Assembly: GCA_964030785.1 (NCBI GenBank)
Contig: OZ034968.1
Location: 33,643,186-33,707,185 of the forward strand
Source: Siderastrea siderea
Taxonomy: Eukaryota > Cnidaria > Anthozoa > Scleractinia > Rhizangiidae
DNA: 64,000 bases
Direction of reading: 5' to 3'
The position numbers and the translations under genes are program-made. The notes under the pieces are model-generated. The model saw nothing but the letters and a program-made list of their open reading frames with translations, had not been told where the DNA came from and ran no database searches. Below are positions 62,501 to 64,000 of this stretch, piece after piece; the stretch's first letter is position 1; each line of letters opens with the position of its first letter.

Positions 62501-64000
62501 ATTACGTTTTATTTATTGTGTTTACCTCAAGAGCTTGCCCACATGGAGAGCCACATCCGCCAAATCCGCCACATCCGCCATATCCCCATCCCCCAAAGAA
62601 AGGATAGCCATAGCCATAGGGTGCTAGTCCGTATCCTCCCAATCCTCCGTATCCCCCGTATCCTCCTAATCCATATCCGAATCCTCCATAGAAAGGCAGC
62701 CCCAGGTAGCCTCGGCCCCCGCAGCAGCATCTCCTTTCAGCCTTGTTTTTATCAGAGTTGTCTGAAGATGGTGGTGCACAGCCACAGTCACCTTTACCTT
62801 TCTTATCGTCCTTTGATTCTGTATTTTCTTCAGATTGTTCTGCGGGTTTGTCCTCTTCTGGTGTTTCTTCACCAGTTTCTCTTTTTGGTTTCGTCTCCGA
62901 TTGCTGCGCTTTGTCGTTGTCAGAAATCTTGGATTTGTAGAATCCACATCCGCTACCGCACCCACCACATCCGCACCCTGGTCCCCAGCCACCGAATCCT
63001 CCATAACCCCAGCCATGAACAGGATAACCTAATCCACCCCAACCCCACCCACCGTTGCCAAATCCTCCATATCCTAGCCCATGCAATAATCCCCCATAAC
63101 CACCCCATCCCCCAAGTAATCCACCATAACCGCCGAGCAAACCATAATGTCCACCGAACCCGCCGCAGCCTCCAAAGCCACCGCAAACACCGCAGCATTT
63201 CTTGTTCGCCTTCCCAGGTGTATCGCGCTTCCTCCTCTGGCCTTTAGGAACCTTAGACTTGTAGAAACAGCTACCGAACGGACCATAGCCTAGGTAAGGG
63301 CTGTAGCTACCAAACGCGGGAACACCGACACCGAGCCCAGGATGTCCGTAATTAGCCCACCCGGGATATCCAAACCCGGCTGGTACAGCAAACGGACTAT
63401 AAAGACCATAACCATGAAACCTCTTTGCTACATTTTCTCTTCTGTTTGCACCGCTCTTTTTGCTTCTTGGAACACCGGAACGGAACAGGGCCCCGCCATA
63501 CAAAGCCGGGTTGGGGAAAAATCCATATCCGGGGAACGCGCCCAAACCATAACCGTATGGTGCTGCAAGTCCATAGTACGCACCCCAAGGGCCAAAACCC
63601 CCAAGACCATACCCCCAAGGGTGTTCCACTCCAAATTTCTTAGACGAACCTTGACTCTGTGGGCCTTTTGGTACCTTAGACTTATACCAATAGCCAGGCC
63701 AGCCAAGACCGCCGCCTAGACCATATCCAGCACCAAGGCCATAACCAGGCCAATATCCTGGTGCAGCGCTCGGATAGAAACCTCCTAATCCTAGTCCATG
63801 AAATCCACCCCAACCGGGATAACCCCAACCACCAAACCCACCGTTTCCGTGATGAAACCATCTTTTAGAACCTTTTTGTTTGCTGTCTTTCTGACTTTCT
63901 TCCGCTTCATCTGCCACCTCGTTTGAATTATCTTCGGTGGTTTCCTCAACAGAATTTTCATCGTTATTTTTTTCTTCTTCTTGTTGCGATTCCTCTTTGT
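56533..64000 (-). CDS. large secreted-type Gly-rich repeat polyprotein, gene K (partial, 4 exons seen)
   Basis: Read on the minus strand, exons 64000-62526 (open at the window edge), 59491-57907, 57622-57116 and 56648-56533 join in phases 0, 1 and 1. They give more than 1,220 codons. The protein alternates charged linkers with Gly-rich blocks (GYGLGGYGGYGG, GCGGCGG, GHGGYGGHG). Most blocks start just after a basic pair (SKRW, AKRF, TKRC, SKRC, FKRW). Most end in a short motif: YKSKVPKG, FRSGVPRS, YKSKVPKG again, YKSKISDN, FRSKLAKN, ARTNVPQK, YRSNIPKG and GRSNMPQG. One block is followed by an Ala-rich segment (PAAAAAAPAAAAASAAKGKA). Block content ranges from Cys-rich to Trp/His/Tyr-rich. The signal peptide would be in an exon beyond the window. 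A precursor cut at KR sites into several Gly-rich chains is inferred. Gene D's Gly/Tyr tail (EKRCGCGYGDGYGYG) is of the same kind. Confidence 0.75.
57625..57728. repeat. 52-bp tandem duplication in an intron of gene K
   Basis: Two identical A-rich copies (aaataaacaaacaaataaag, aaagaaatgtgaaaaaagat and so on) lie directly upstream of the third visible exon of gene K. On the gene strand this duplicates the polypyrimidine tract next to the acceptor. Confidence 0.85.
59190..59310 (-). repeat. 9-bp coding microsatellite in gene K
   Basis: A 9-base unit, ggatgcggc on the gene strand, repeats about ten times and encodes GCG triplets in the Cys/Gly block after TKRCGCGG. Alternative-frame open runs on both strands over this patch are by-products. 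Confidence 0.85.
59634..60209. mobile_element. piggyBac-like MITE
   Basis: Both ends are TTAA followed by an inverted repeat: ttaaccctcgggcgtaca on the left and its near-exact complement tgtacgtccgagggttaa on the right. A TTAA target with CCCT termini is typical of piggyBac elements. It is about 576 bp, has no transposase, and sits in the long intron of gene K. A second palindromic tract of G/C (aggggggg / cccccc) lies inside each end. Confidence 0.8.
60210..62525. other. long intron of gene K, remainder
   Basis: No independent gene is supported. The frames at 60406-60989 include an aatatggcggcggcc segment similar to ccaagatggcg in the piggyBac-like MITE and look repeat-derived. The rest is AT-rich without recognised features. 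Confidence 0.45.

Overview
The window is eukaryotic and almost certainly metazoan. It has intron-containing genes with GT..AG junctions, AATAAA signals, many non-autonomous DNA transposons with terminal inverted repeats, an L1-type ORF1 remnant, tRNA-derived SINE pieces and a TTAGGG-type interstitial telomeric patch. The gene content (secreted Cys-rich, Gly/Tyr-rich and acidic proteins with dibasic propeptide sites) and the repeat mix fit a cnidarian, probably an anthozoan such as a coral or anemone. That assignment is inference; no housekeeping gene is present to anchor it.

Region 1 (about 2.5-40.1 kb, nearly all + strand) is a cluster of secreted structural-type genes. Gene A (2555-5927), gene B (9812-12650) and gene C (14734-16836) each have their own signal-peptide exon and end in a Cys-Cys doublet domain (CC separated by D, H, P, E, HD). 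Next comes an acidic signal-peptide exon (19419-19995), followed by five Cys-module exons beginning at 21109, 24956, 27624, 30064 and 32124. Four carry a complete WPCMWPCCC core (here called the 'WPCCC module'). The fifth lacks CMWP and is frameshifted. The first four are each followed by an aromatic/Pro tail exon, a 3'UTR intron and an AATAAA signal. The phase-1 acidic exon is the only convincing leader I can find for all five. Either it is shared by alternative splicing or the other leaders are hidden. Two single-exon paralogues follow: 36146-36733 and 37622-40135. The second carries a roughly 470-residue Gly/Ala silk-like repeat. A small unrelated secreted-peptide ORF lies on the minus strand at 7365-7625.

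Region 2 (about 40.1-56.5 kb) is gene-poor. It holds a degenerate satellite of roughly 80-90 bp units with telomere-like patches, an L1 ORF1 pseudogene without a visible ORF2, a 1.7 kb element with TTAA target sites, several MITEs, an 11-copy 29-bp minisatellite and a possible decayed THAP domain.

Region 3 (56.5 kb to the window end, minus strand) is one large partial gene with at least four exons and more than 1,220 codons. Its glycine-rich blocks (GYG, GCGG, GHGG) mostly start after a KR site and end in a recurrent R/K-S-N/K-(I,V,L,M)-P/S motif, so the protein looks like a polyprotein of cross-linkable Gly-rich peptides. Its longest intron carries a piggyBac-like MITE.

Together the genes look like a locus for a secreted, disulfide- and tyrosine-rich extracellular material: cnidocyst wall or tubule, silk/adhesive, or skeletal organic matrix. 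No gene could be assigned to a named family with confidence, and the function is inference from composition and architecture.
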